NCBI RefSeq assembly: GCF_001690185.1 | Contig: NZ_LZGN01000040.1 | Location: 1-64,000, forward strand | Length of the DNA stretch: 64,000 nt | Reading direction: 5' to 3' | Source: Gilliamella sp. wkB308 | GTDB lineage: Bacteria > Pseudomonadota > Gammaproteobacteria > Enterobacterales > Orbaceae | Shown here: piece after piece, positions 17,850-27,592 of the stretch | Numbering within the stretch: the first letter of the stretch is position 1 | How the letters are laid out: every line of letters begins with the position of its first letter | The notes under the pieces: model-generated | Seen by the model: the letters and a program-made list of their open reading frames with translations, nothing else | Database searches by the model: none | Told to the model about the DNA's origin: nothing | Made by a program: the position numbers and the translations under genes

Positions 17850-17854
17850 TCTCA
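17840..17854 (+). promoter_or_regulatory. Fur box upstream of sitABCD
   Basis: TGATAATAATTCTCA matches the 7-1-7 Fur consensus TGATAAT-N-ATTATCA at 13 of 14 defined positions. It overlaps the predicted -10 element. Fur with Fe2+ would block RNA polymerase, so the transporter should be induced in iron shortage. Members of the Sit family are known to be under Fur control in enterobacteria. Confidence 0.8.
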
Positions 17855-17912
17855 TTAACATTTAAAGTGTATTTATTTTTATCACTTTATTGAATAGTTA
17901 AAGGAAGCTATT

Positions 17913-17933
17913 ATGAAAAAGATTTCTTTTTAG
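17913..17933 (+). CDS. Six-codon mini-ORF in the sitA leader
   Basis: ATG AAA AAG ATT TCT TTT TAG, preceded by AAGGAAG five bases upstream, a better ribosome binding site than many real genes here. It encodes MKKISF and lies 70 bases before sitA, between the promoter and the operon. It may be a translated leader that affects sitA expression, a remnant of an older start, or chance. Confidence 0.3.
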   Translation: MKKISF

Positions 17934-18002
17934 CTTTCACGTTTTCCTTGATTTCTCGGTATCTTGAAGATGATTGAGTGTATTATTAAATAGGAGTTGC
18001 TA

Positions 18003-18923
18003 ATGAAATTCAATTCTATCAAAAGTCGTAAAACGTTATTAAAATTAATTTTTGCGTCATTAATTATTCTTACTGGCGTGGCTAACACTGCAATCGCTGA
18101 AGAAAAAAAATTTAAAGTTGTCACAACATTTACCGTGATTCAAGATATCGCACAAAATATTGCGGGCGATGCAGCGATAGTTGAGTCAATTACTAAAGTT
18201 GGCGCCGAGATTCATGAATATGATCCAACCCCTCAAGATATTACCAAAGCACTTTCTGCCGATTTAGTATTATGGAATGGCCTTAATTTAGAACTTTGGT
18301 TTAAACGTTTTTTTGAAGATATTAAAGATGTTCCTTCGGTTACGGTAACAGAAGGAATTGAACCTATGCCAATTCAGGAAGGAAGTTATAAAGGTAATCC
18401 TAATCCACATGCTTGGATGTCTCCGACACTTGCTTTAACTTATATTGAAAATATTCGTGCTGCTTTTGTTAAATATGATCCGAAACATGCCGATATTTAC
18501 AATAAGAATGCTGCCGATTATGTTGCTAAGATTAAAGCCCTTGATGCGCCATTAAGAGAACGCCTAGCCAAAATTCCAGAATCTCAACGTTGGTTAGTCA
18601 CCAGTGAAGGGGCTTTTAGTTATCTGGCAAGAGATTATAATCTTAAAGAAGCGTATTTGTGGCCTATTAATGCTGAGCAGCAAGGTACACCTAAACAAGT
18701 TAAAAATCTTATTGATACTGTTCGTAAAAATAATATTCCGGTTGTTTTTAGTGAAAGTACGATTTCGGACAAACCGGCTAAGCAGGTAAGTAAAGAGACG
18801 GGCGCTAAGTATGGCGGTGTGTTATATGTTGACTCACTTTCAACTAAAGATGGCCCAGTACCAACCTATATCGATCTATTAAAAGTGACTGTTGAAACCA
18901 TAGCTAAGGGGTTCGAAAACTAA
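18003..18923 (+). CDS. sitA: Periplasmic Mn/Fe-binding protein of an ABC transporter (SitA-like)
   Basis: About 306 residues. The start is the ATG at 18003, which has TAGGAG six bases upstream; an in-frame TTG at 17997 overlaps that site. A signal peptide ends near residue 32 (TAIAEE). Cluster A-I/9 metal-binding protein features include candidate ligands His71 ([10 protein letters not shown]), His136 (NPHAWMSP), Glu202 ([13 protein letters not shown]) and Asp277 (YVDSLS). This His-His-Glu-Asp set is the one used by Mn/Fe-binding SitA/PsaA-type proteins, whereas Zn-binding ZnuA proteins have a third His and a His-rich loop, absent here. It delivers the metal to the SitCD membrane channel. The operon has a Fur box. 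Confidence 0.92.
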   Translation: MKFNSIKSRKTLLKLIFASLIILTGVANTAIAEEKKFKVVTTFTVIQDIAQNIAGDAAIVESITKVGAEIHEYDPTPQDITKALSADLVLWNGLNLELWFKRFFEDIKDVPSVTVTEGIEPMPIQEGSYKGNPNPHAWMSPTLALTYIENIRAAFVKYDPKHADIYNKNAADYVAKIKALDAPLRERLAKIPESQRWLVTSEGAFSYLARDYNLKEAYLWPINAEQQGTPKQVKNLIDTVRKNNIPVVFSESTISDKPAKQVSKETGAKYGGVLYVDSLSTKDGPVPTYIDLLKVTVETIAKGFEN

Positions 18924-19819
18924 TGACTCAAATTTGCCTAAACGTTGATGATATTACTGTGACCTATAATAATGGTCACACTGCTATTCATGATGCAAGT
19001 TTTAGCTTACATGGTGGCACTATATGTGCACTGGTTGGCGTTAATGGTAGTGGTAAATCCACACTTTTTAAAAGCATTATGGGGATGATACGACCAACTA
19101 AAGGACAAGTGACTTTTAATAATACGCCTGTAAAACAAGCATTAAAACAAAATATTATTGCTTATGTACCCCAAACGGAAGAGGTTGATTGGGATTTTCC
19201 TGTGTTAGTGTCTGACGTAGTAATGATGGGACGTTATGGACATATGTCTTTTTTACGCATTCCAAGTAAAGAGGATAAAAGACAAGTTGATATTGCCCTA
19301 AAGCGTGTTGATATGCTCGACTTTAAACATCGACAAATTGGCGAGCTTTCTGGCGGTCAAAAAAAACGTGTATTTTTAGCCAGAGCGTTAGCTCAACAAG
19401 GTAAAGTTCTTTTATTAGATGAGCCTTTTACTGGGGTTGATGTTAAAACAGAAAATGCCATTATTGAACTTTTGAAAGATCTTCGTAATGAAGGGCATTT
19501 AATTTTAGTTTCTACCCATAATTTAGGTAGTGTGCCTGAATTTTGTGATCAAGTTGTTTTGATCAATCAAACTGTTCTTGCTTTTGGATCAACCCAAGCC
19601 ACGTTTACCCCTCAAAATTTAATGACTACTTTTGGCGGTGCTTTGCGTTATTTAAGTCTTTCGGGTGAAAAGTTACATGAAGATGAAGATCCTCGCAAGG
19701 TATCTATATTAACCGATGATGAACGTGCAGCAATATTTTATGGTGAAGGTAAAGATGATTCTCCTCATCAAGATTTACTTGTTGAACATCATGATTATGA
19801 ACTAAAAGGACAGCAATAA
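18923..19819 (+). CDS. sitB: Mn/Fe ABC transporter ATP-binding protein (SitB-like)
   Basis: A 298-residue ABC ATPase with Walker [10 protein letters not shown] (39-47), Q-loop [13 protein letters not shown], signature [15 protein letters not shown], Walker [13 protein letters not shown] and H-loop VSTHNLG. It powers metal import through SitCD. The ATG overlaps the sitA stop (TAATG), and it is followed without a gap by sitC. The extended C-terminus (after about residue 245, acidic and His-containing) is typical of SitB/YfeB. Confidence 0.93.
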   Translation: MTQICLNVDDITVTYNNGHTAIHDASFSLHGGTICALVGVNGSGKSTLFKSIMGMIRPTKGQVTFNNTPVKQALKQNIIAYVPQTEEVDWDFPVLVSDVVMMGRYGHMSFLRIPSKEDKRQVDIALKRVDMLDFKHRQIGELSGGQKKRVFLARALAQQGKVLLLDEPFTGVDVKTENAIIELLKDLRNEGHLILVSTHNLGSVPEFCDQVVLINQTVLAFGSTQATFTPQNLMTTFGGALRYLSLSGEKLHEDEDPRKVSILTDDERAAIFYGEGKDDSPHQDLLVEHHDYELKGQQ

Positions 19820-20686
19820 ATGGAACTCCTTCTTGAACCATTTAGTTATGACTTTATGCTAAAAGCCATTTGGGTAAGTAGCATTGTCGGCGCAGCTTGT
19901 GCTTTTTTATCTGCCTTTTTAATGTTAAAGGGCTGGTCATTAATGGGCGATGCTTTATCTCATTCAGTTGTCCCTGGTGTTGCCGGAGCTTATGCACTGG
20001 GTTTACCTTATTCAGTGGGGGCTTTTTTTACGGGGATATTGGCTGCACTTTCAATCACCATGGTAAGAGCAATAACCCGATTAAAAGAAGATGCCATTAT
20101 TGGTTTTATTTTTTCTACTTTTTTTGCGATTGGTTTATTAATTCTTTCCTTAAATCCGACTTCTATTAATGCCCAGACAATTATTTTTGGTAATATTTTA
20201 GGTATTGATGATAGTGATATGTGGCAAGTACAGATTATCATATTGGTTTCAATTGTACTTTTATTATTATTCTGGAAGGATTTATTAGTCGTTTTTTTTG
20301 ATGAAATCCATGCCAGATCGATCGGATTGAGACCTTTACCTTTAAAAATCCTTTTTTTTACTATTTTGAGTGCTTGTACAGTTGCAGCTTTACAAACGGT
20401 CGGGGCAATTTTAGTTATCGCAATGGTTGTCACGCCCGGTGCAACCGCTTATTTGCTAACTAATCGATTTTCACATTTATTGATTATTTCGGTAGTAATT
20501 GGTGCACTAACCAGTGCTATTGGAGCATGGTTTAGTTATTTTTTAAATGGTGAAACCGGTGGCGTTATTGTTACTTTGCAAACGTTAGTTTTTATTTTTG
20601 CCTTTCTATTTGCACCTAAACAAGGATTAATTTCTAATCGCCGTAAAATTAGACAACTTCGCTTAAGTAAAGGGGATAAAGTATGA
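19820..20686 (+). CDS. sitC: Mn/Fe ABC transporter permease (SitC-like)
   Basis: A 288-residue ABC-3 family permease with about eight hydrophobic segments. The family motif LKGWSLMGDALSHSVVPG is at residues 37-54, repeated in the next gene, and GAILVIAMVVTPGATAYLLT lies in the second half. It forms half of the membrane channel with SitD, encoded by the next gene, whose ATG overlaps this stop codon (ATGA). Length is normal for the family. Metal specificity is inferred from the neighbouring SitA-like protein. Confidence 0.93.
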   Translation: MELLLEPFSYDFMLKAIWVSSIVGAACAFLSAFLMLKGWSLMGDALSHSVVPGVAGAYALGLPYSVGAFFTGILAALSITMVRAITRLKEDAIIGFIFSTFFAIGLLILSLNPTSINAQTIIFGNILGIDDSDMWQVQIIILVSIVLLLLFWKDLLVVFFDEIHARSIGLRPLPLKILFFTILSACTVAALQTVGAILVIAMVVTPGATAYLLTNRFSHLLIISVVIGALTSAIGAWFSYFLNGETGGVIVTLQTLVFIFAFLFAPKQGLISNRRKIRQLRLSKGDKV

Positions 20687-21513
20687 TTGATATAGGGTAT
20701 TTCATTTTTCATCCTTTTACGATTCCTCTTATGCAAAGAGCCATTTTAGCCGCGCTTGCAACCGGTATAGTTTGTGCCCTACTATCGTGCTTTTTAGTTT
20801 TGAAAGGTTGGTCATTAATGGGCGATGCGATATCACATGCGGTATTACCCGGTATTGTTCTTGCTTTCTTAGCCGGGATTCCCATTATTATCGGGGCTTT
20901 TGTGTCAGGCTTATTTTGCTCAGTTGCTACCGGTTATATAAAAGAAAACAGCCGAATTAAAGAAGATACCGTCATGGGAATTGTGTTTTCGGGTATGTTT
21001 GCATTCGGTTTAGTGCTATTTTCTAAAGTTGATACGTCGCAACATTTGAACCATATTTTATTTGGTAGTGTGCTTGGTACAAGTTATGCAGAATTAATAC
21101 AAATTATTTTTATTGCCGCTGTCGTGTCTATTATTGTTATCATTAAGCGTCGTGATCTCATGCTTTATTGTTTTGATCCTGTTCAAGCGAGAGTGGTAGG
21201 ATTACCCGTTCGATTATTACATTATGGATTACTGAGTATTCTAGCTTTAACTATTGTAGGATCGCTAAAAGCAGCTGGGGTTATATTGGTCATTGCTATG
21301 TTGATTGCACCAGGTATTACTGCTTTTTTAATCAGTAAAAGATTTGAAAGAATGTTAGTTATTGCGGTGTTAATTTCTGTCTTTTCAACCGTTATGGGAA
21401 CATTGATCAGTTATCATTTAGACGCTTCTACCAGTGCTTGCATTGTGATTTTACAAGCAACTATTTTTGTTTTTGCACAATGTTATGCCTATATTAAAAG
21501 CCGTCAAAATTAA
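20683..21513 (+). CDS. sitD: Mn/Fe ABC transporter permease (SitD-like)
   Basis: A 276-residue ABC-3 family permease, paralogous to SitC, with the shared motif LKGWSLMGDAISHAVLPG near residue 42 and VILVIAMLIAPGITAFLIS in the second half. It starts inside the sitC stop (ATGA overlap), consistent with coupled translation of the two channel subunits. It ends the operon; a strong bidirectional terminator follows. Confidence 0.93.
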   Translation: MIDIGYFIFHPFTIPLMQRAILAALATGIVCALLSCFLVLKGWSLMGDAISHAVLPGIVLAFLAGIPIIIGAFVSGLFCSVATGYIKENSRIKEDTVMGIVFSGMFAFGLVLFSKVDTSQHLNHILFGSVLGTSYAELIQIIFIAAVVSIIVIIKRRDLMLYCFDPVQARVVGLPVRLLHYGLLSILALTIVGSLKAAGVILVIAMLIAPGITAFLISKRFERMLVIAVLISVFSTVMGTLISYHLDASTSACIVILQATIFVFAQCYAYIKSRQN

Positions 21514-21521
21514 CCATTAAT

Positions 21522-21571
21522 AAAATTGCGTAAATGTGGCTTGTTAGTCAATATGACATTTACGCAATTTT
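21522..21571. terminator. Bidirectional terminator between sitD and dnaB
   Basis: A perfect 16-base inverted repeat (arms 21522-21537 and 21556-21571; AAAATTGCGTAAATGT and its complement) with an 18-base loop, flanked by A's and T's. It lies between convergent sitD and dnaB, so it can stop both transcripts. Confidence 0.85.
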
Positions 21572-21589
21572 CGCTTTGGAATTTTTTAA

Positions 21590-23023
21590 CTATTCATCAT
21601 CCATATATTTGCTGGAATCAGCATAATTATCAAAGCGTGAAAATTGACCTTGGAATTTTAATCTTACTTTACCTATTGGACCATTACGCTGTTTACCTAA
21701 AATAATTTCGGCAATGCCTTTGTGTTCAGATGCTTCGTTATATACTTCATCACGATAAATAAACATGATTACATCGGCATCTTGTTCAATCGATCCTGAT
21801 TCACGTAAATCCGAATTCACTGGTCTTTTATCTGCGCGTTGTTCAAGACTACGATTTAGCTGTGATAGTGCAACAACCGGAATTTGTAATTCTTTGGCTA
21901 ATGCTTTTAATGATCGTGATATTTCAGCTATTTCCAATGTTCGATTTTCTGACATATTCGGCACTCGCATCAACTGCAGGTAATCGACCATAATCATACT
22001 TAACCCTTTATGTTCGCGATAAATACGTCTGGCACGGGAACGTAATTCCATTGGCGTTAATCCGGAAGAATCATCGATATAAATATTTTTCTTTTCAAGT
22101 AAAATACCCATGGTACTTGAAATACGAGCCCAATCATCATCTTGTAATTGACCAGTACGAATACGTGTTTGGTCTACCCGTGAAAGTGAAGCGAGCATAC
22201 GCATCATAATTTGCTCTGAAGGCATTTCTAAACTGAATATTAATACCGGTTTTTCTTGCATCATTGCGGCATTTTCACACAAATTCATGGCGAAAGTTGT
22301 TTTTCCCATCGAAGGACGTGCGGCAATAATGATTAAATCTGAACGTTGTAAACCTGCTGTTTTTTTGTCTAAATCTAAAAAACCAGTTGAAACGCCTGTT
22401 ACGCCATCATGCGGACGTTGGAAAAGCTCTTCGATTTTAGCGACCGTCGCTTCCAGTACTTCAGTTATGCTTTTTGGTCCCTCTCCTTGCTTGGTACGGC
22501 TTTCGGCAATTTGAAAGATTTTACTTTCAGCTAAATCCAATATTTCACTACTGTCCCGCCCTTCTGTCGCATAACAGTTATCTGCAATCTCATTTGATGC
22601 GCTGATAAGTTCACGTAATATAGCTTGTTGCCGGATAATATCACTATATGCCACAACATTGATGGCACTCGGGGTGTTTTTAGATAATTCAGCCAGATAA
22701 GCAAATCCGCCCACGTCAGCAAGCAAATCCTTACTTTCTAAACTTTCTGAAAGCGTAATTAAATCTATTGGTGTTCCTTTACCGACTAAAATATGCATTT
22801 CAGCGAAGATAAGTTGATGATGACGTGAATAAAAATCCCGTTCGGTAATCATTTCAGCAACGACATCCCAACGCAGATTATCCAGCATTAAACTACCAAG
22901 AACAGCTTGCTCTGCCTCTATAGAATGGGGAGGCAACTTTAAGCTATGTAGTTTAGCATTTTTCGCATTTTGATTATTACCGTCTTTATTGGTAATGATT
23001 TCATCAGTATTCATTAGATTCAT
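21590..23023 (-). CDS. dnaB: Replicative DNA helicase DnaB
   Basis: A 477-residue DnaB. The N-terminal helical domain has PPHSIEAEQAVLGSLML near residues 31-47. The RecA-like C-terminal domain has Walker A ARPSMGKT (235-242), followed by VDYLQLM and SQLNRSLEQRADKRP. Hexameric DnaB unwinds DNA at the replication fork and binds DnaG and DnaC. Length and motifs are standard and no intein is present. A second in-frame ATG three codons in (23014) is possible. Truncation or damage is not seen. Confidence 0.98.
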   Translation of the reverse strand: MNLMNTDEIITNKDGNNQNAKNAKLHSLKLPPHSIEAEQAVLGSLMLDNLRWDVVAEMITERDFYSRHHQLIFAEMHILVGKGTPIDLITLSESLESKDLLADVGGFAYLAELSKNTPSAINVVAYSDIIRQQAILRELISASNEIADNCYATEGRDSSEILDLAESKIFQIAESRTKQGEGPKSITEVLEATVAKIEELFQRPHDGVTGVSTGFLDLDKKTAGLQRSDLIIIAARPSMGKTTFAMNLCENAAMMQEKPVLIFSLEMPSEQIMMRMLASLSRVDQTRIRTGQLQDDDWARISSTMGILLEKKNIYIDDSSGLTPMELRSRARRIYREHKGLSMIMVDYLQLMRVPNMSENRTLEIAEISRSLKALAKELQIPVVALSQLNRSLEQRADKRPVNSDLRESGSIEQDADVIMFIYRDEVYNEASEHKGIAEIILGKQRNGPIGKVRLKFQGQFSRFDNYADSSKYMDDE

Positions 23024-23060
23024 CTTTTTAATTTAATTCATATTTAAGCTTATCATTTCG

Positions 23061-23852
23061 CTAGCTTAAAAATAAGGGGCCTAATGCAAGATTAGGTATC
23101 TGATATTCTAGTGGATAATCCACCTGAACTAAATACAAACCTTCCGGTTTTGCTGTTGCAGCCGCCCGTGTTCTATCTTTAGCTTTTAATAAATCATCAA
23201 TCCATCGTGGCTTTTGATTTTCAGCACCCACTTCTAGCAAACTGCCGACGATGTTTCTCACCATATGATGTACGAACGCATTCGCTTTTATGTCCACAAT
23301 CACATAGTCCCCCTGTCTGGTTACACTAATTTGATGAATGTTTCGCCAAGGCGTTAACGACTGACATTGTGCGGCTCTAAATGAGGAAAAGTCGTTTTCT
23401 CCTAACAGATATTGTGCAGCTTCATGCATGAGCTTTTCATTTAGGGGTAAATAATGATGCGTAACCCCTTTTGATAAAATTGCAGGACGATAACGGTGAT
23501 TATAAATTACATAACGATAACGTCGAGCAGTTGCGCTGAATCTTGCATGAAAACTTTCCGCAACAGGTTGAGACCAACGCACCGCAATATTTGGCGGTAA
23601 GTGGGAATTGACCCCCATTGTCCAAGCACTGTGAGATCGTTGTGCTTTTGTTTCAAAGTGAATAACCTGTCCTGTTGCATGGACTCCCGCATCGGTTCGA
23701 CCTGCACAAAAAACCGTAATAGGCTCATCAGCGATAACCGATAAAGCAGACTCTAATCTTTCTTGGACTGAATCAACGGATTGTTGGCGTTGCCAACCAA
23801 AATATTCACTTCCGTCATATTCAATACCCAGTGCAATTCTAGAGGTAGTCAT
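23061..23852 (-). CDS. truA: tRNA pseudouridine(38-40) synthase TruA
   Basis: A 263-residue TruA. The catalytic Asp54 lies in [13 protein letters not shown]; other motifs are [15 protein letters not shown] at the N-terminus and [13 protein letters not shown]. It isomerises uridines 38, 39 and 40 in tRNA anticodon arms. It overlaps the usg gene by 14 bases, giving the usg-truA order also found in E. coli. Confidence 0.97.
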   Translation of the reverse strand: MTTSRIALGIEYDGSEYFGWQRQQSVDSVQERLESALSVIADEPITVFCAGRTDAGVHATGQVIHFETKAQRSHSAWTMGVNSHLPPNIAVRWSQPVAESFHARFSATARRYRYVIYNHRYRPAILSKGVTHHYLPLNEKLMHEAAQYLLGENDFSSFRAAQCQSLTPWRNIHQISVTRQGDYVIVDIKANAFVHHMVRNIVGSLLEVGAENQKPRWIDDLLKAKDRTRAAATAKPEGLYLVQVDYPLEYQIPNLALGPLFLS

Positions 23853-24858
23853 TAATCAGCATCTCAAGCGTCTGGATGAGCATTATTCCACCTAAATAGC
23901 GAATATTATCAGCAACCGACCAAAATTGGATTTGTTCATAATGACCAAAACTATGCCTTAAATTGGATAATTTAATCGTCAAATTAGATTCTGATTCGGC
24001 ATTAACTTCAGTAACAGGTGTTGAAAGCGTGTCCCCTTGTAATTCAACACCATATTCGCTAAAACGTGCCATATCTAATTCAATCGGTAAACTGCTAGAA
24101 ACATTTACCGATTGAGCAAGTCCATAGAATACCGGAACAATAACCGATTCAATCGATATTGGCAGTTGATAATTATTGATAACTTTACGAATTTGATTTA
24201 TCAGTGATTTTTCACCATATGTTGAATTATCAGATTCATGTGAAATAGGTAACAGATTGAAAGCAAGCTGTTTGTCAAATAAGTCATTATCAACAGGCAT
24301 ACCATTTAATAATCGAGCACTTTGACCAGCCAGTTCTTCAACGCCTGGTTTGCCATACATTGAAGAGGGAATGAAACTTGTTACATGCAAATTAGTGAGT
24401 AACTCGATATCCGTTAAAGGCGCAACACAGCGAAGTAATTGAGAAACAGGGGCACTAGCTACCGCAATAATGTTTTCGTTACGGTATTCGGCTAAAACAT
24501 GATTATTCACTTGTGGCACAATTAGTGGAATATGATCTTGATCAGCAAAATAACCACTTGCATCAATAACAATGCATCCTGCTTGTGCTGCCTGTTGAGC
24601 ATATTTTTCACTGGTTTTCGCACCCGCGACAAAAAAAGCAAAATGGCATTGACTAAAGTCCATTTGAGCACTATCAATAACCGTTAAATTTTTACCTGCA
24701 AATCGAATAATCTCGCCAGCACTGTTATCACTGCCGACTACGTAGAGGTTATCAATTTCAATACTATGATTTTTTTGAGTATACTCTTGCAGTAACTCAA
24801 TGAGCGCAGAACCTACTTGTCCTGTCGCACCAACAATGGCAATATTCCATGCTGACAT
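23839..24858 (-). CDS. usg: Usg, aspartate-semialdehyde dehydrogenase-like protein without catalytic Cys
   Basis: About 339 residues, similar to E. coli Usg (USG-1). The N-terminal Rossmann motif is [15 protein letters not shown]. Other landmarks are [27 protein letters not shown] and the C-terminal [14 protein letters not shown]. Where true Asd has the catalytic Asn-Cys, this protein reads SAPVSQ, so dehydrogenase activity is unlikely. Its role is unknown. I chose the ATG at 24858; an in-frame TTG at 24870 is upstream. It sits directly before truA, as in E. coli. Confidence 0.9.
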   Translation of the reverse strand: MSAWNIAIVGATGQVGSALIELLQEYTQKNHSIEIDNLYVVGSDNSAGEIIRFAGKNLTVIDSAQMDFSQCHFAFFVAGAKTSEKYAQQAAQAGCIVIDASGYFADQDHIPLIVPQVNNHVLAEYRNENIIAVASAPVSQLLRCVAPLTDIELLTNLHVTSFIPSSMYGKPGVEELAGQSARLLNGMPVDNDLFDKQLAFNLLPISHESDNSTYGEKSLINQIRKVINNYQLPISIESVIVPVFYGLAQSVNVSSSLPIELDMARFSEYGVELQGDTLSTPVTEVNAESESNLTIKLSNLRHSFGHYEQIQFWSVADNIRYLGGIMLIQTLEMLINDYL

Positions 24859-25001
24859 ATATAAACCCAATCAATAAAATTTAACAAAGATTATAACATT
24901 ATATTTGTAAGGATAGCTGAAAAAAAAGAGCTATTAATTTTGGAAGCAAGATCGACAAATTCATTTTTTATCCGTTACTCATTATAAAATTACGATTAAA
25001 G

Positions 25002-25011
25002 TGATGCATCA
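25002..25011. promoter_or_regulatory. Palindrome before the LacI-family gene, possible operator
   Basis: A perfect 10-base palindrome, TGATGCATCA, sits inside a wider inverted repeat (AAAGTG at 24998-25003 and CACTTT at 25017-25022), 14 bases or more before the regulator's ATG. LacI-family proteins bind such two-fold sites and often autoregulate. No binding data are implied. Confidence 0.3.
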
Positions 25012-25035
25012 TGTAACACTTTAGAATCCTATTTT

Positions 25036-26085
25036 ATGAATAAAGTTACTTTAGCTATGATTGCCCAAAAGGCAAATTTATCAATTGCGTCCGTGTCAAG
25101 AGTATTAAACACGCCCAATTTAACCTCTGCATTAACACAATCACGTGTTTATAAAGCAATTGAGGAGTTGGGGATTGATACACCCTTTAATATTAAACCC
25201 TATCATGTCGAGTGTGAAACGCAAAAAATTTTAATTATTGATAATCAATTATTCTCACAAAGCTTGATCAATATTGGGTTGGAAACTGGTTTAAAAGAAG
25301 CGGGATACCAATTTTTTTATTTACGTTTTGCTTATTCCAGTCAAAATGATATTCATCATTTGATCCGATATGTCACGCAAAACATTTTTGACGGTATTGT
25401 GATTATCAATGATGCTCCCTATTTAGATATCCTTAAAAATTATAAACTCACCTTGCCACCAATTATTTTGGTTAACCATTTTTCGCTTGATTTTAATTGC
25501 GTTTATTTTGATCACTTAACCATAGCCTTTAATATCACTCAATATTTAGTGCATCAGTTGCATAAAAAAATTGCAGTTATCATTAATGACCGTCATAAAA
25601 TGAGTTCAACACTTTTTTTACAAGGTTATCAACAAGCCTTGCTAAGGTCTAATATTACGTTTGATTCTAATTACCTAATTCATCATTGCTTTAGTTATGA
25701 GCAAGGGCGATCGGCTATCAAAAAATTAATTGAAAGTAATAAACCACCCACTGCGATTATTTGCACAGATAACATTCATTTAAATTATTTGGATGAACAA
25801 TATTATGATCAGAAAAATTCCCAACATCCTTTTGCTGCGGTACTGGGAATATTGCATCAAGTGAATCAAAGCAAGGATCAGCTAACGACCCCTATCGCTA
25901 TTACTTATATTAATCATTCAAAAGATCGTCAATATAATGAATTAGACCAGATTAGCCGAATTTATAAACCTTTATCTAATATGGGAAGAAAATCAGCCCG
26001 TTTACTTTGTGACATACTTAAACAAAAAAGTGCATCAACATTGCAATACCACCTTGTTGAAACAGAATCCCTATTGATTAACTAG
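25036..26085 (+). CDS. LacI-family transcriptional regulator, divergent
   Basis: A 349-residue regulator. The N-terminal helix-turn-helix is VTLAMIAQKANLSIASVSRVLN (residues 4-25), typical of LacI/CytR. The periplasmic-binding-protein-like effector domain contains ILIIDNQLFSQSLINIG and the CytR-like GRSAIKKLIESNKPPTAIICTDN near residue 235. It is unusual: the hinge lacks the common Y-x-P-N, and the usual G-F-D-D/N motif after residue 280 reads ITYINHSKD. The ligand and targets cannot be told from sequence. It is divergent from usg and convergent with truB. Confidence 0.85.
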   Translation: MNKVTLAMIAQKANLSIASVSRVLNTPNLTSALTQSRVYKAIEELGIDTPFNIKPYHVECETQKILIIDNQLFSQSLINIGLETGLKEAGYQFFYLRFAYSSQNDIHHLIRYVTQNIFDGIVIINDAPYLDILKNYKLTLPPIILVNHFSLDFNCVYFDHLTIAFNITQYLVHQLHKKIAVIINDRHKMSSTLFLQGYQQALLRSNITFDSNYLIHHCFSYEQGRSAIKKLIESNKPPTAIICTDNIHLNYLDEQYYDQKNSQHPFAAVLGILHQVNQSKDQLTTPIAITYINHSKDRQYNELDQISRIYKPLSNMGRKSARLLCDILKQKSASTLQYHLVETESLLIN

Positions 26086-26156
26086 TCAGTAATTAAACAT
26101 CGTCGCTATTATTAATCGTGACAGAACGTTTATTTCTGTTGGATTCTGTTTTATAA

Positions 26157-27071
26157 CTATGATGATATCAATCGTTTTGGTGAAAGTTTATTTTTTATCT
26201 GAACGCCCGCACCAATAAATGTTTGATCTTGATAAATCCTGACTAACGTTTCTTGAGGCGAAATCATCTTATCATTAATGACCGTATCAATTTCTATCGT
26301 TCGACCTAATAAAATATGCTTACCTTGTTGTTCAGTGAGTGTGACTTTTGGGTACGCATTCATTGGGCTATCTACTGGCATTAATAAAGCATCTTTATCA
26401 GCTAAATTGTGTAGAGTATCTAAAGTCACCATTTGTTGAATGGGATAATTAGAAACTTGCAGACGTCTTAAATAAATAACATGTGCACCACAACCCAGTA
26501 ATTCTCCTAAATCATCAATAATCGTTCGAATATACGTTCCCTTAGAGCAATGTATTTCTAAAGTTAATTCATGAGTATTGGTATCAAATTGGATAAATTG
26601 ATTTTCGTAAACGGTAATGGGCCTTGCTTCTCGTTCAATGAGAATGCCTTGCCGAGCATATTCATAAAGTGGTTTACCTTGGTGCTTTAATGCAGAAAAC
26701 ATGGTTGGCACTTGTAAAATATCCCCACGAAAATGCGTTAATGCTTCATCAATTTGTGATTGAGTAATATTGACTGGTTTAGAACAGATGATTTGACCGT
26801 CTGCATCTGACGTATCTGTTCGTTCACCTAACTTAGCAATAACTTGATATCGTTTATCAGAATCTAACAAATATTGAGAAAATTTGGTCGCTTCACCTAA
26901 ACAAATAGGTAACATGCCGGTGGCTAAAGGATCAAGAGCGCCTGTGTGCCCCGCTTTTTTCGCATTAAAAAGTCGTTTAACTTTTTGTAATGCATCATTG
27001 GATGTCATGCCTTGTGGTTTATCTAACAATAAAACGCCGTGAAGATCACGGCGAGTTTTTTTTATATTCAT
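26157..27071 (-). CDS. truB: tRNA pseudouridine(55) synthase TruB
   Basis: A 304-residue TruB with catalytic Asp47 in [15 protein letters not shown], preceded by [15 protein letters not shown]; the [14 protein letters not shown] motif is also present. It makes pseudouridine 55 in the T loop of tRNAs. It is the last gene of the rimP-nusA-infB-rbfA-truB operon. In E. coli rpsO and pnp follow; here a convergent LacI-family gene follows instead. Confidence 0.97.
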   Translation of the reverse strand: MNIKKTRRDLHGVLLLDKPQGMTSNDALQKVKRLFNAKKAGHTGALDPLATGMLPICLGEATKFSQYLLDSDKRYQVIAKLGERTDTSDADGQIICSKPVNITQSQIDEALTHFRGDILQVPTMFSALKHQGKPLYEYARQGILIEREARPITVYENQFIQFDTNTHELTLEIHCSKGTYIRTIIDDLGELLGCGAHVIYLRRLQVSNYPIQQMVTLDTLHNLADKDALLMPVDSPMNAYPKVTLTEQQGKHILLGRTIEIDTVINDKMISPQETLVRIYQDQTFIGAGVQIKNKLSPKRLISS

Positions 27072-27145
27072 GATGTAGACTTTGTATTAACGTGTAATGT
27101 AATTGTAACCAACTTCTTTTTTTGAAGTTTTATTGCCCAATAAAA

Positions 27146-27523
27146 TTAATCTTTATGACGTTCGTTATCTTGTTTGATAACATCAGAGACCAAACTAGAC
27201 ATTTGCATACCTTTAACCAATGATTCATCATAAAAGAATTTGATTTCTGGAATAATGCGTAATCGCATAGCTTTGCCAATTAAAGTACGAATGTATCCTT
27301 TCGCATCATTGAGTACGGTTAGACCCTGCTCAATAACTTGTGGATCATCGTCGTTTAAAAATGTCACAAATACTTTAGCGTAAGATAGATCACGTGAAAT
27401 ATCTACCCCCGAAACAGTAACCATGCCTAGACGTGGATCTTTAATTTCTCGTTGTAATATGATTGCAATTTCTTTTTGCAATTCATGTCCAACGCGAGAT
27501 GAGCGGTTAAATGCTTTTGCCAT
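27146..27523 (-). CDS. rbfA: 30S ribosome-binding factor RbfA
   Basis: A 125-residue RbfA, starting [20 protein letters not shown], with [19 protein letters not shown] and [14 protein letters not shown]. It helps mature the 5' end of 16S rRNA and the 30S subunit, especially in the cold. The ATG at 27523 is preceded by AAGGAAAG; an in-frame start ten codons upstream would add residues absent from the family. It lies between infB and truB. Confidence 0.96.
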   Translation of the reverse strand: MAKAFNRSSRVGHELQKEIAIILQREIKDPRLGMVTVSGVDISRDLSYAKVFVTFLNDDDPQVIEQGLTVLNDAKGYIRTLIGKAMRLRIIPEIKFFYDESLVKGMQMSSLVSDVIKQDNERHKD

Positions 27524-27592
27524 ATCTACTTTCCTTAAAATATGAATAAGCAAGGTATAAACCTTGCCTATAACATGGTTGTATTATCAATC

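Larger units (their letters stand above)
17412..18002. other. AT-rich divergent intergenic region between T6SS and sit operons
   Basis: About 590 bases without a full-length gene, separating two divergent operons. It is very rich in A and T, with many short A/T tracts between 17500 and 17820. The right end holds the sit promoter, a Fur box and a six-codon mini-ORF. The left end must hold the tssB promoter. I saw no tRNA, repeat array or transposon remnant. Confidence 0.8.

Noticed and set aside
23839-24858. A functional aspartate-semialdehyde dehydrogenase (asd)
   Set aside because: The catalytic Cys is missing and the usg-truA neighbourhood identifies it as Usg.
26121-26139. ACAGAA / TTCTGT repeat between the LacI-family gene and truB
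   Set aside because: Six-base stem without a GC core; not convincing as a terminator.
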